Source: Variovorax sp. V213
GTDB lineage: Bacteria > Pseudomonadota > Gammaproteobacteria > Burkholderiales > Burkholderiaceae_C
Direction of reading: 5' to 3'
NCBI RefSeq assembly: GCF_041154455.1
Contig: NZ_AP028664.1
Span: forward strand, 361,001 to 425,000
DNA: 64,000 nucleotides
How positions within the stretch are numbered: the first letter of the stretch is position 1; each line of letters begins with the position of its first letter. Both the position numbers and the translations under genes were made by a program. This document shows positions 16,531 through 25,546 of the stretch, piece by piece. The notes beneath the pieces were generated by a model, which worked only from the letters and a program-made list of their open reading frames with translations, was not told where the DNA came from and made no database searches.

Positions 16531-19503
16531 ATGCACCTGCCTATCCCTTACCGGCCCGAAGCCGACATCGTCTCGCACCGCCTTGCCTCGCTCGAAGGCG
16601 CCCTCGACTGGAGCGCCGCCGTCGCCGCCGCGCGCCCCTGGGTGGAGGCGGTGCGACGGCACCCGCCGCCGTTCTGGGCCATGGAAAGCCTGCTGCGCGA
16701 ATACCCCATCTCCAGCGCCGAAGGCCTCGCATTGATGCGCCTGGCCGAGGCGCTGCTTCGCGTGCCCGACGCGGCCACGGCCATCGCGCTCACGGCCGAC
16801 CAGCTGGGCCGGGCCGATTTCGAGGGCGCGGCCGATTCCACGCTGTCGCGCCTTTCTTCCGCGGCCATCGCGATGTCGAAGAAATTCCTGCCCGAAGGCG
16901 ACCACCCGCCCGGCCTCATGGCCAAGCTCGGCGCGCGCACGGTGGTGGCTGCCACGCTGCGCGCAGTGCAACTGCTGGGGCGCCAGTTCGTGCTGGGCCA
17001 GACCATCGCCGAAGCCATGGACGAGGCCCGCTCGGCGCACCGCAAGCAGGGCGCCCTGCGCTTCAGCTACGACATGCTCGGCGAAGGCGCGCGCACCGAC
17101 GCCGATGCGCTGCGCTATCTCGAGAGCTATACGCATGCCATCCGCGCCATCGCGGCCGGTGCCGATGCGGCGCGACCGCCCGAGCACAACGACGGCATCT
17201 CCATCAAGCTCAGCGCGCTGCATCCGCGCTATGAAGACGCGCAGCGCGAACGCGTGATGCGCGAACTGGTGCCGCGCGTATGGCAGCTGTGCGAGCTGGC
17301 GGCCGCGGCTAACCTCAACCTCACCATCGACGCGGAAGAAGTCGACCGGCTCGAGCTGTCGCTCGACGTGTTCGAGGCGCTGGCCGCGCGCGTGGCGGCC
17401 GAGCAGCCGCAGTGGCGCGGCTTCGGCCTCGCGCTGCAGGCCTACCAGACGCGGGCGCTCGAGCTGATCGAGCATGTCACGGCGGTGGCGCGCAAGCACC
17501 GGCTGCGCCTGATGTGCCGCCTCGTGAAGGGCGCCTATTGGGACGCCGAGATCAAGCGCGCGCAGGAGCTCGGGCTGCCGCACTATCCGGTCTTTACGCA
17601 CAAGCATCACAGCGACGTCAGCTACCTGGCCTGCGCGCGTGCGCTGCTTGCGGCGCCCGACGCGATCTATCCGCAGTTCGCCACGCACAACGCGGGCACC
17701 ATCGCGGCCATCCTGCAGATGGCCGAAGCGGCGCAGGCGCCGTTCGAGCTGCAGCGCCTGCATGGCATGGGCGAGGGCGTCTACCGCGAAGTGATGAAGA
17801 GCACGGCCGCGCCGGTGCGCGTGTATGCGCCGGTGGGCCAGCACAAGGACCTGCTCGCCTACCTCGTGCGGCGCTTGCTCGAGAACGGCGCCAATTCATC
17901 GTTCGTGAACCAGCTGGGCGACGAGGCTGTGGACATCGACGAGCTGCTCACGTCGCCGCTCTGGCTCGAGCCCACCAACGCCAACCTGCCGCTGCCGCCG
18001 GCGCTCTATGGGCCTCTTCCTGCGCGGCGCAACAGCGAAGGCGTGGACCTTGCGGTCGAGTCGATGCGCGCGCCGCTGCTGGCGGCCCTGGCAACCACGG
18101 CCGTGCCTCGCGTCGAAGCGTTCGATGCGGCCAGCGCGGCAACGGCCGTTGCCGCCAGTGCCGCCAGCTTCCGCAGCTGGCGCAAGACGCCGGTCGAGGC
18201 GCGCGCCGCCATGCTGCGCCAGGCCGCCGATTCGCTCCAGCGCGAGCTGCCGCGCTTTTGCGCGCTGCTGGTGAAGGAGGCCTTCAAGACCTGGGGCGAC
18301 GCGGTCGCCGAAGTGCGCGAGGCCATCGATTTCCTGCGCTACTACGCCGACGAGGCCGAACGCATCATGCAGCCCGTGGCACTGCCCGGTCCCACTGGCG
18401 AGAGCAACGAGCTGCGGCTCACCGCGCGCGGGCCCTGGGTCTGCATCAGCCCCTGGAATTTTCCGCTCGCGATCTTCATGGGCCAGGTGGCGGCCGCGCT
18501 GGCCACGGGCAACACCGTGCTGGCCAAGCCGGCCGAGCAGACGCCAGCCGTCGCACTCGAAGCCGTGAAGCTGCTGCACGCCGCCGGCGTGCCGACCGAC
18601 GCGCTGCAATTGCTGCATGGCCCGGGCGAAACCGTGGGCGCGGCGCTGGTGGCGGCGCCGGGCGTGGCGGGGGTGGTGTTCACCGGCTCGACGCAGGTGG
18701 CGCGGATCATCCATCGCGCGCTGGCGGCCAAGGACGGCCCCATCGTGCCGCTGATCGCCGAGACCGGCGGCATCAACGCGATGCTGGTCGATTCCAGCGC
18801 GCTGCCCGAGCAGGTGGTCGATGCCGTGGTGCAAAGCGCATTCCGCTCGGCCGGCCAGCGCTGCTCGGCGCTGCGCCTCCTGGTGCTGCACGACAGCATT
18901 GCCGACGCGGTGATCGAGATGATCCGCGGCGCGGCCGGGGAACTGGCCGCCGGCGACCCGGCCCGGCTGTCGACCGACGTGGGCCCCGTGATCGACCGCG
19001 AAGCCGCCGACAACATCCGGCGCGACCTGAAGCGGCTGGATTCGGAGGCGAAGCGTCTTCTTGCACCGGCTTCTTCTTCGACCGAGGGCAACCTGATCGT
19101 GCCGCAGGCCTTCGAGGTGACCTCCATCGACCGCGTGACCAGCGAAATCTTCGGCCCGGTGCTGCAGATCGCGCGCTGGGGCCGGGGCGGGCTGAGCGAT
19201 CCCGCAGAGGTGATCGACCGCATCAACGCGCTCGGGTACGGCCTCACGCTCGGCATCCAGACCCGCATCGATTCGCGCGCCCAGGCGCTCGCCACCCGCG
19301 CGCACGTGGGCAACATCTACGTGAACCGCAACATCATCGGCGCGGTCGTCGGCGTGCAGCCCTTCGGGGGCGAGGGCCTGAGCGGCACCGGGCCCAAGGC
19401 CGGCGGGCCGCACTATCTGTATCGCTTCTGCGCCGAGCAGACGGTCACGGTCAACACCACGGCGGCCGGCGGCAATGCGGCCCTGCTGAGCGCGGTGGCG
19501 TAG
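16531..19503 (+). CDS. putA: Bifunctional proline dehydrogenase / 1-pyrroline-5-carboxylate dehydrogenase
   Basis: PutA oxidises proline to glutamate in two steps. The 990-residue product has a FAD-binding proline dehydrogenase barrel in its first half (RLMCRLVKGAYWDAEIK, FATHNAGTIAAI). The second half is an aldehyde dehydrogenase domain, with the NAD-binding ISPWNFPLAIF, catalytic Glu744 in IAETGG and catalytic Cys778 in SAGQRCSALR. It lacks the N-terminal ribbon-helix-helix DNA-binding domain and the C-terminal extra domain of the 1320-residue E. coli protein. It therefore matches the minimal type A form of about 1000 residues and is not self-regulating. The adjacent glutamate dehydrogenase gene would carry the product glutamate on to 2-oxoglutarate. 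Confidence 0.97.
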   Translation: MHLPIPYRPEADIVSHRLASLEGALDWSAAVAAARPWVEAVRRHPPPFWAMESLLREYPISSAEGLALMRLAEALLRVPDAATAIALTADQLGRADFEGAADSTLSRLSSAAIAMSKKFLPEGDHPPGLMAKLGARTVVAATLRAVQLLGRQFVLGQTIAEAMDEARSAHRKQGALRFSYDMLGEGARTDADALRYLESYTHAIRAIAAGADAARPPEHNDGISIKLSALHPRYEDAQRERVMRELVPRVWQLCELAAAANLNLTIDAEEVDRLELSLDVFEALAARVAAEQPQWRGFGLALQAYQTRALELIEHVTAVARKHRLRLMCRLVKGAYWDAEIKRAQELGLPHYPVFTHKHHSDVSYLACARALLAAPDAIYPQFATHNAGTIAAILQMAEAAQAPFELQRLHGMGEGVYREVMKSTAAPVRVYAPVGQHKDLLAYLVRRLLENGANSSFVNQLGDEAVDIDELLTSPLWLEPTNANLPLPPALYGPLPARRNSEGVDLAVESMRAPLLAALATTAVPRVEAFDAASAATAVAASAASFRSWRKTPVEARAAMLRQAADSLQRELPRFCALLVKEAFKTWGDAVAEVREAIDFLRYYADEAERIMQPVALPGPTGESNELRLTARGPWVCISPWNFPLAIFMGQVAAALATGNTVLAKPAEQTPAVALEAVKLLHAAGVPTDALQLLHGPGETVGAALVAAPGVAGVVFTGSTQVARIIHRALAAKDGPIVPLIAETGGINAMLVDSSALPEQVVDAVVQSAFRSAGQRCSALRLLVLHDSIADAVIEMIRGAAGELAAGDPARLSTDVGPVIDREAADNIRRDLKRLDSEAKRLLAPASSSTEGNLIVPQAFEVTSIDRVTSEIFGPVLQIARWGRGGLSDPAEVIDRINALGYGLTLGIQTRIDSRAQALATRAHVGNIYVNRNIIGAVVGVQPFGGEGLSGTGPKAGGPHYLYRFCAEQTVTVNTTAAGGNAALLSAVA

Positions 19504-19629
19504 GCCCTTGGGCGGGTGGCCGGCCAAGCCGCTCTTGCATAACCGTCCAACGCGGCGTGCATAAGCCATGGCGCGGCGGGCGGGAGAGGTCTATCGTTGC
19601 GGCCATCCATTCAAAACAAGGGACCTCCC

Positions 19630-20904
19630 ATGAGTGAAAAGCTCTCCTTCGTCAATCCGACCGCCAACAGCCCCTGGGGCACGTACCTCTCGCAGGTCGA
19701 CCGCGTGGTGCCCTACCTCGGCCCGCTGGCCCGCTGGGTCGAAACACTCAAGCGCCCCAAGCGCGCGCTGATCGTCGACGTGCCGATCGAGATGGACGAC
19801 GGCACCATCGCCCACTTCGAGGGCTACCGCGTGCAGCACAACATGAGCCGCGGCCCGGGCAAGGGCGGCGTGCGCTTCCACCCCGACGTCACGCTGGAAG
19901 AAGTGATGGCGCTGTCGGCCTGGATGACCATCAAGACCGCGGCCGTCAACCTGCCTTACGGCGGCGCCAAGGGCGGCATCCGCGTCGATCCCAAGAAGCT
20001 GTCGCTGCAGGAGCTGGAGAAGGTCACGCGCCGCTACACGAGCGAGATCGGCATCATCATCGGCCCGCACACCGACATTCCCGCGCCCGACGTGAACACC
20101 AACGCGCAGATCATGGCGTGGATGATGGACACCTACTCGATGAACGTCGGCGGCACCGCCACCGGCGTGGTCACCGGCAAGCCGCTGCACCTGGGCGGCT
20201 CGCTCGGCCGCGTCAAGGCCACCGGCCGCGGCGTGTTCGTCACCGGCCGCGAGGCGGCGCGCCGCCTTGGCATGGACCTGCGCGGCGCGCGCATCGCGGT
20301 GCAGGGCTTCGGCAACGTGGGCTCGGTCGCGGCCGAACTCTTTGCGGAAGCGGGCGCCAAGATCGTCGCGGTGCAAGACCACACCGGCACCATCGTCAAT
20401 TCGAACGGCCTCGACCTCGCCAAGCTGGTGCCCATCTCGCGCACCGACGGCGTGGTCGGCTTCAAGGCCGGCGGCGACATCGTGCCGAACGAAGACTTCT
20501 GGGGCGTGGCCTGCGACATCCTGATTCCCGCCGCACTCGAAGGCCAGATCACGGCCGAGCGCGCGCAGAGGACCACCGCCAAGCTGGTGCTCGAAGGCGC
20601 CAACGGCCCCACGGTGCCTGTGGCCGACGACATCCTGGCCGAGCGCGGCGTGCTGGTGGTGCCCGACGTGATCTGCAACGCCGGCGGCGTGACGGTGAGC
20701 TACTTCGAATGGGTGCAGGACTTCTCTTCCTTCTTCTGGGACGAGGACGAGATCAACGTGCGCCTGGACCGCATCATGATGAACGCGCTCAACCAGATCT
20801 GGGACACGGCCGACAAGCACAAGATCTCGCTGCGCACGGCGACATATGCCGTGGCTTGCGAACGCATCCTGATGGCTCGTCAAGAGCGCGGTTTGTACCC
20901 GTGA
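19630..20904 (+). CDS. gdhA: Glutamate dehydrogenase (Glu/Leu/Phe/Val dehydrogenase family)
   Basis: The 424-residue enzyme interconverts glutamate and 2-oxoglutarate plus ammonia. It shows the catalytic-lysine motif PYGGAKGGIRVDP, the substrate-contacting K-x-GG region (MSRGPGKGGVRFH), the Asp region PAPDVNTNAQIMAWMMD and the Rossmann motif QGFGNVGSVAAELF. Length and motifs match the hexameric GudB/RocG-like enzymes, usually NAD-dependent and catabolic. The start is the ATG 6 bases after a GGACC stretch. It lies 126 bases after putA on the same strand, fitting use of proline- and arginine-derived glutamate. Confidence 0.94.
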   Translation: MSEKLSFVNPTANSPWGTYLSQVDRVVPYLGPLARWVETLKRPKRALIVDVPIEMDDGTIAHFEGYRVQHNMSRGPGKGGVRFHPDVTLEEVMALSAWMTIKTAAVNLPYGGAKGGIRVDPKKLSLQELEKVTRRYTSEIGIIIGPHTDIPAPDVNTNAQIMAWMMDTYSMNVGGTATGVVTGKPLHLGGSLGRVKATGRGVFVTGREAARRLGMDLRGARIAVQGFGNVGSVAAELFAEAGAKIVAVQDHTGTIVNSNGLDLAKLVPISRTDGVVGFKAGGDIVPNEDFWGVACDILIPAALEGQITAERAQRTTAKLVLEGANGPTVPVADDILAERGVLVVPDVICNAGGVTVSYFEWVQDFSSFFWDEDEINVRLDRIMMNALNQIWDTADKHKISLRTATYAVACERILMARQERGLYP

Positions 20905-20937
20905 TTTCTTGACGGAAAGGGGCGGTACGCTCGGGGC

Positions 20938-21591
20938 ATGACCACCATCCCCGTGCAGAAACTCCCTCCCATTCCTGCGGACGGCCTGGCCCGCCTGCAG
21001 GCCCTGTTGGCCAGCGGGCAGCGCAAGCTGCTGGGGCTGGTCGGCGCACCTGGCGCGGGCAAGTCCACGCTCGCGCTGGCACTGCTTCAGGCCGTGGGCG
21101 CGGGCCGTGCGCAGGTCGTGCCGATGGACGGTTTCCACCTGGCCAACGTCGAGCTGCAACGGCTCGGCCGAGCCGGCCGCAAGGGCGCGCCCGACACCTT
21201 CGACAGCGCCGGCTATGTGGCGCTGCTGCAGCGGCTGCGCGCGCAGGGGCCGGACGACCCCATCGTCTACGCCCCCGAGTTCCGCCGCGAGATCGAGGAG
21301 CCGATCGCCGGTGCCATCGCGGTGCTGCCGCAGACGCAGCTGGTGATCACCGAGGGCAACTATCTCCTGCACGACGACGGCCCCTGGGCCGGCGCTGCGG
21401 CCATGCTCGACGAGGTCTGGTACGTCGAGATCGACGATGCGGTGCGCGAAGAGCGCTTGCAAAAGCGCCACCAGCAGTTCGGCCGCAGCGCCGAGGCCGC
21501 GCGCGACTGGGTGGCCCGCACCGACGCGCCCAATGCCCGCTTGATTGCCGCGACGCGCGTGCGTGCGCACCACGTGCTGCGCTGGTCCTGA
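20938..21591 (+). CDS. P-loop nucleoside/sugar kinase-like protein (uridine kinase / FrcK-like)
   Basis: The 217-residue product has Walker A GAPGAGKSTLALALL, PMDGFHLAN (the catalytic Asp segment common to uridine kinase, pantothenate kinase and FrcK-like proteins), APEFRREIEEP and the Walker B-like VITEGNYLL. The family phosphorylates a small hydroxylated substrate with ATP, but members are often annotated only as nucleoside triphosphate hydrolase or kinase. It lies 33 bases after the glutamate dehydrogenase gene with no direct metabolic link. The substrate is unknown. Confidence 0.85.
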   Translation: MTTIPVQKLPPIPADGLARLQALLASGQRKLLGLVGAPGAGKSTLALALLQAVGAGRAQVVPMDGFHLANVELQRLGRAGRKGAPDTFDSAGYVALLQRLRAQGPDDPIVYAPEFRREIEEPIAGAIAVLPQTQLVITEGNYLLHDDGPWAGAAAMLDEVWYVEIDDAVREERLQKRHQQFGRSAEAARDWVARTDAPNARLIAATRVRAHHVLRWS

Positions 21592-21678
21592 AAATTCTTG
21601 TGCCGCGTTGGGGAACGCCGGCGCCCGGCGATGCTCGAAACCTCGCCGGCGGAGACGCCGGTTAGGATTCGCCGCTCC

Positions 21679-22365
21679 ATGACCATGCCCCTTCGTTTCT
21701 CTTCCGCCTTTTCCGTCGTTCGCGCTCCGGTTCTGGTCCTCGGCCTGTCGTCGATCTTCTTGCTTGCCGCCTGCGGCAGCAGCCCGCGCCGGGTGTCGTA
21801 CGAGACCGAGGAGTTCGACTCCACCACCACCCACACGCGCACCTACGCCGCCACCGAGGCCCAGACCTGCGAAGCCGCGCGCCGCGCCCTGCTGAGCCAG
21901 GGCTACATGATCAGCGCGGCCAACCCCGACCTGGTGACGGGGCGCAAGAGTTTCCAGCCGGCCTCCGAGGTGCATGTCGAGGTGGAGTTCCGCGTGGTGT
22001 GCGCGCGCGAAGGCGGCAAGGCCGGCAAGCGCAGCACCGTGGCCTTTGCGACCGCGCTGCAGGACCGCTACGGCATCAAGAAGGTCAATAGTTCGGCCAG
22101 CGTGGGGGTCGGCGCCTTCGGCTCGCTTTCGCTGCCTTTTGCCGGCAGCGACGACGCAATGGTCAAGGTAGCCAGCGAAACGCTGACCGACGAGCTTTTC
22201 TACGACCGCTTCTTTGCGCTGCTCGATCGTTTTCTCGAGGGCCAGGGCGGCGAAGAGCCCGAAGTGCCCAGCGTCGCGCCCGAAGCGCCGCGGCCATCGG
22301 CGCCGTTGGCACCCCCGGCGCCGGCCACGCCTTTTCCCGTGAAGCCGGTTCCGATCCCGGGTTGA
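21679..22365 (+). CDS. DUF2242 family lipoprotein
   Basis: The 228-residue product has a lipoprotein signal (ALVLGLSSIF-like hydrophobic stretch ending LLAAC) and a conserved domain with TYAATEAQTCEAARRALLSQGYMI, characteristic of DUF2242, a family mostly from beta-proteobacteria with no known function. The last 35 residues are Pro/Ala-rich and probably disordered. ATG 21679 is used, with ATG 21685 as an alternative. The domain contains two cysteines (TCEA and VVCAR) that could pair. It converges on the arginase gene. Confidence 0.85.
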   Translation: MTMPLRFSSAFSVVRAPVLVLGLSSIFLLAACGSSPRRVSYETEEFDSTTTHTRTYAATEAQTCEAARRALLSQGYMISAANPDLVTGRKSFQPASEVHVEVEFRVVCAREGGKAGKRSTVAFATALQDRYGIKKVNSSASVGVGAFGSLSLPFAGSDDAMVKVASETLTDELFYDRFFALLDRFLEGQGGEEPEVPSVAPEAPRPSAPLAPPAPATPFPVKPVPIPG

Positions 22366-22381
22366 GACCGGCCTGACGCGC

Positions 22382-23305
22382 TCAGCGCACCAGCGTCGAT
22401 TTTCCGAACAGGCTCTCGATCAGCTCCACCGCCACCTCGGCGGTCTGGTTGCGCACGTCGAGCGCAGGATTGAGCTCCACCACGTCGACCGAGCCCAGCC
22501 GGCCGGTGTCGGCGATCATTTCCATGCACAGCTGCATCTCGCGGTAGGTCGGTCCGCCGCGCACGCCCGTGCCCACGCCGGGCGCAATGCCCGGATCGAG
22601 GCAGTCCAGGTCGAAGCTCACGTGCAGGTGGGTGTCCTCGTCCACGTCCTGCAGCGCCTCGGTCATGGTGGTGCGCATGCCGTGCTCGTCGATGTGGCGC
22701 ATGTCGAACACGTGCAGGCCGAGGGTGCGGATGGCCTCTTTCTCGTCCGCGTCGACGCTGCGGATGCCGATGAAGCGGATGGCGTCGTGCTCCAGCGCCG
22801 CGCGTTCGCCGCTCCAGCCGGTGAGCACCGCGGGCCCGTGGCCCAGCAGGCACGACACGGGCATGCCGTGCAGGTTGCCGCTCGGGCTGGTGGTTTCGGT
22901 GTTGACGTCGGAGTGCGCATCGAGCCACAGCACGCGCAGCTTCTTGCCGCGCTTGCGCGCATGCCAGGCCACGGCGCTGATCGAGCCGATGGCAAGGCAA
23001 TGGTCGCCGCCCATCATGAGCGGCACATGGCCGGTGCCCAGCGCGGTGTCCACGGCGGCGTAGACGGAACGGTTCCAGGCAATCACCTCGTCGAGGTGGC
23101 GCAGCCCGTTGGCCGGCGCGGTCCAGGGCGTGGCCGGCCCGGCGAGATTGCCGCGGTCGAGCACGGTGAAGCCCTGCCGCGCAAGCGCCTCCGGAAGTCC
23201 CGCCACGCGCAGCGCATCGGGGCCCATGCCGGCACCGCGCACGCTGGCGCCGACGTCGGTGGGGGCGCCGATCAGTTCGAGGGTGGTGCCGTTGTCGTTG
23301 CTCAT
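22382..23305 (-). CDS. rocF: Arginase
   Basis: Arginase hydrolyses arginine to ornithine and urea using a two-manganese centre. The 307-residue product has all three metal motifs: GGDHCLAIGS, LWLDAHSDVNT and SFDLDCLDPGIAPGVGT. Length is right for bacterial RocF. The ATG forms an ATGA overlap with the intended stop of the upstream S9 peptidase gene, so the two form an operon. A peptidase followed by arginase, near proline and glutamate dehydrogenases, points to peptide and amino-acid breakdown. Agmatinase or formimidoylglutamase activity is less likely but not excluded. Confidence 0.93.
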   Translation of the reverse strand: MSNDNGTTLELIGAPTDVGASVRGAGMGPDALRVAGLPEALARQGFTVLDRGNLAGPATPWTAPANGLRHLDEVIAWNRSVYAAVDTALGTGHVPLMMGGDHCLAIGSISAVAWHARKRGKKLRVLWLDAHSDVNTETTSPSGNLHGMPVSCLLGHGPAVLTGWSGERAALEHDAIRFIGIRSVDADEKEAIRTLGLHVFDMRHIDEHGMRTTMTEALQDVDEDTHLHVSFDLDCLDPGIAPGVGTGVRGGPTYREMQLCMEMIADTGRLGSVDVVELNPALDVRNQTAEVAVELIESLFGKSTLVR

Positions 23306-25358
23306 GTCGATGTGCGTCCGATGTGCTTCCAGAGTAGGCGTAGCCCAGGGCGTCCATGAAGGCCGATTCCTTGTTGTCCGCCGCCGCGCTGTGGCCGCCT
23401 TCCATGTTCTCGTAGAAGCTGGTGTCGTAGCCCATGGCGGCGAGCCTCGCATACATCTTGCGCGCATGCACCGGGCCCACGCGGTCGTCGCGCGTCGACG
23501 TGGTGAAGAGCGCCGGCGGGTAGGGCTGCCCCGGCCGGGCGTTCTCATAGGGAGAAAACGCCTGCATCCACGCCCATTCTTGCGGATCTTCCGGGTCGCC
23601 GTATTCGGCGATCCACGAAGCGCCGGCCGACAGCTGGGTGTAGCGCTTCATGTCCAGCAGCGCCACCTCGCTCACGATGGCGCCGTAGAGTCTGGGATGA
23701 AGCGTGAGCATGTTGCCCATCAGCAAGCCGCCGTTGCTGCCGCCCATGGCGCCCAGGTGTTGGGGCGAGGTGATGTTGCGCGCGATGAGGTGCTCCGAAA
23801 CAGCGGCGAAGTCTTCGCAGGTGCGCAGCCGGTTCTGCTGCAGCGCGGCCTGGTGCCAGCGCGGCCCGTACTCGCCGCCGCCGCGGATGTTGGCCACCAC
23901 GTACACGCCGCCCTGATCGAGCCAGGCACGGCCGATGCTGCCGCTGTAGCTGGGCTGCAGCGAGATCTCGAAGCCGCCGTAGGCGTATTGCAGCGTCGGG
24001 TTCCTGCCGTCGGCCTGCAGGTTCTTCGGGGCAACCTCGAAATAGGGCACGCGCGTTCCGTCCTTCGAGGTGGCGAAATGCTGGCTCACGCGATGGCGCG
24101 AGGCATCGAAGAACGCGGGGCTGTCTTTCAGCGGCTCGGGCTCGCCCTGGCCGATGGTGCCGATGTAGAGCGTGGTCGGCTGCAGGAAGCCGCTCACGGT
24201 CAGAAAATAGTCGTCGTTCTCGTCTTCGTCGATACCGCCGGCGGCGATGGTCGAGAGCTCTGGAGCGCCGCCCAGGCTTTCGCGCTTCCATTCCTGCGAG
24301 CCCGCTTGCGGGGTGAGCACTTCGAGCTTGTTCACCACGTCGTGCATCACGTTGAGGATCAGGTGGTGGCGGGTCCACGAATGGTCGTCGAGCGCGGTGG
24401 TGTCGTCGGGCTCGAACAGCACGGTGATCTCGCGCTTGCCGGCCATGTAGTCGTCGAACCTCGTCGCCAGCAGCGAGCCCGGCTTGTAGGTGGCGCCACC
24501 CACCGTCCAGGGGCTGCGCGGCTCGACCAGCATCCACTCGCGCGTGACCTCGGCGTTGGCGTCGTCGGGCACGTCGATCTTCGCCAGCCGGCCGTCGCTG
24601 CCGCGCAGCCAGGTCTCGCTGTCGTAGAAGTCCATCTGGCGCGACACGAAGTCGCGCTCGAAGCCCGGCGTGTTGTCGCGCCAGGCGCTGACCGTCATGT
24701 CTTCCGCGCCGCCTTCATACACCGTCGCCGCGCTCGCAAGCGGCGTGCCGCGCTTCCACTCTTTCACGATGCGCGGGTAGCTGGAGCTGGTCATCGAGCC
24801 GGGGCCGAAATCTGTGGCCACGTAGAGATGATCGATGTCTTTCCAGGCCACGTTGCTCTTGGCCTCGGGCAGCGTGAAGCCGCCGGTGACGAACTGCCTG
24901 AGCTCGAGGTCGAACTCGCGCACCACGTCGGCGTCGGCACCGCCGCGCGAGAGCGAAACCAGGCAGCGCTTGTAGTCGGGCTGGAGGCACTGCGCGCCGT
25001 GCCAGACCCAGTTTTCCTTGTCGGCCTCGGCCAGCGCATCGAGATCGATCACGGTCTCCCAGTCGGGCTGCGGCTTGCGGTATTCGGCCAGCGTGGTGCG
25101 GCGCCACAGGCCCTTGGGGTTCTTCTTGTCGCGCCAGAAGTTGTAGAAGAGCGGGCCGATCTTGTGCACCATCGGAATCCGCGCATCGGAGTCGAGCACT
25201 TCGAGGATGCCTTGCTCCATCTGCTTGAAGGCGGGCGATTGCGCATAGCGCTGCACGGTCTTCGCGTTGTGCTGCCGGGCCCAGTCGAGCTGTTCGGCCC
25301 CGTCGATGTCTTCGAGCCACAGGAACTCGTCGGTCTGCATGGAAGCGATGGATGTCAT
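23302..25358 (-). pseudogene. S9 (prolyl oligopeptidase family) serine peptidase with 3'-terminal frameshift
   Basis: This is a prolyl-oligopeptidase-type enzyme with a beta-propeller N-terminal part and a C-terminal alpha/beta-hydrolase domain. The nucleophile Ser lies in MGGSNGGLLMGN, the Asp region in TSTRDDRVGPVH and the His in ENMEGGHSAAA, so the whole catalytic triad is present. After LGYAY the frame breaks at about 23333. Adding one base restores LWKHIGRTST and a TGA at 23304-23302, which overlaps the arginase ATG. The span is 2057 bases, one short of 686 codons. As written, translation has no stop until about 22200 and would give 1052 residues. It could be a sequencing error; function may survive because only the last residues change. 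A start at 25340 (MQTDEFLW) is also possible. Confidence 0.88.
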
Positions 25359-25415
25359 GGGCCCAGTGTACGAATCCGGCGTGAAGAGGGCATGTCCCGG
25401 GCAAGGTCCGTTGAA

Positions 25416-25432
25416 GCTATTGAATTAATAGC
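25416..25432. repeat. Short palindromic element GCTATT-N5-AATAGC
   Basis: A perfect 6-base inverted repeat with an AT-rich 5-base centre stands out in the 188-base gap between the divergent S9 and acyltransferase genes. Similar GCTATT...AATAGC palindromes are, to my knowledge, scattered through Comamonadaceae intergenic regions. It may be such a repeat or an operator. Confidence 0.4.
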
Positions 25433-25546
25433 GCACCGCGCAAGGGTCTCGGGACAAACCCGCGTTCGATGCTTTCGGCTCGATGGGCAGGGCCGTGCAC
25501 GGGTATCCTGCCGGAGGGCGCCTGCGCACACAAGGAGACATGACAC

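Noticed and set aside
22200..23301. Continuation of the S9 peptidase frame through the arginase gene as a fusion protein.
   Set aside because: The added 350 residues are Arg/His-rich and unrelated to any domain. One added base restores a normal end, so this is a frameshift artefact or lesion rather than a fusion.
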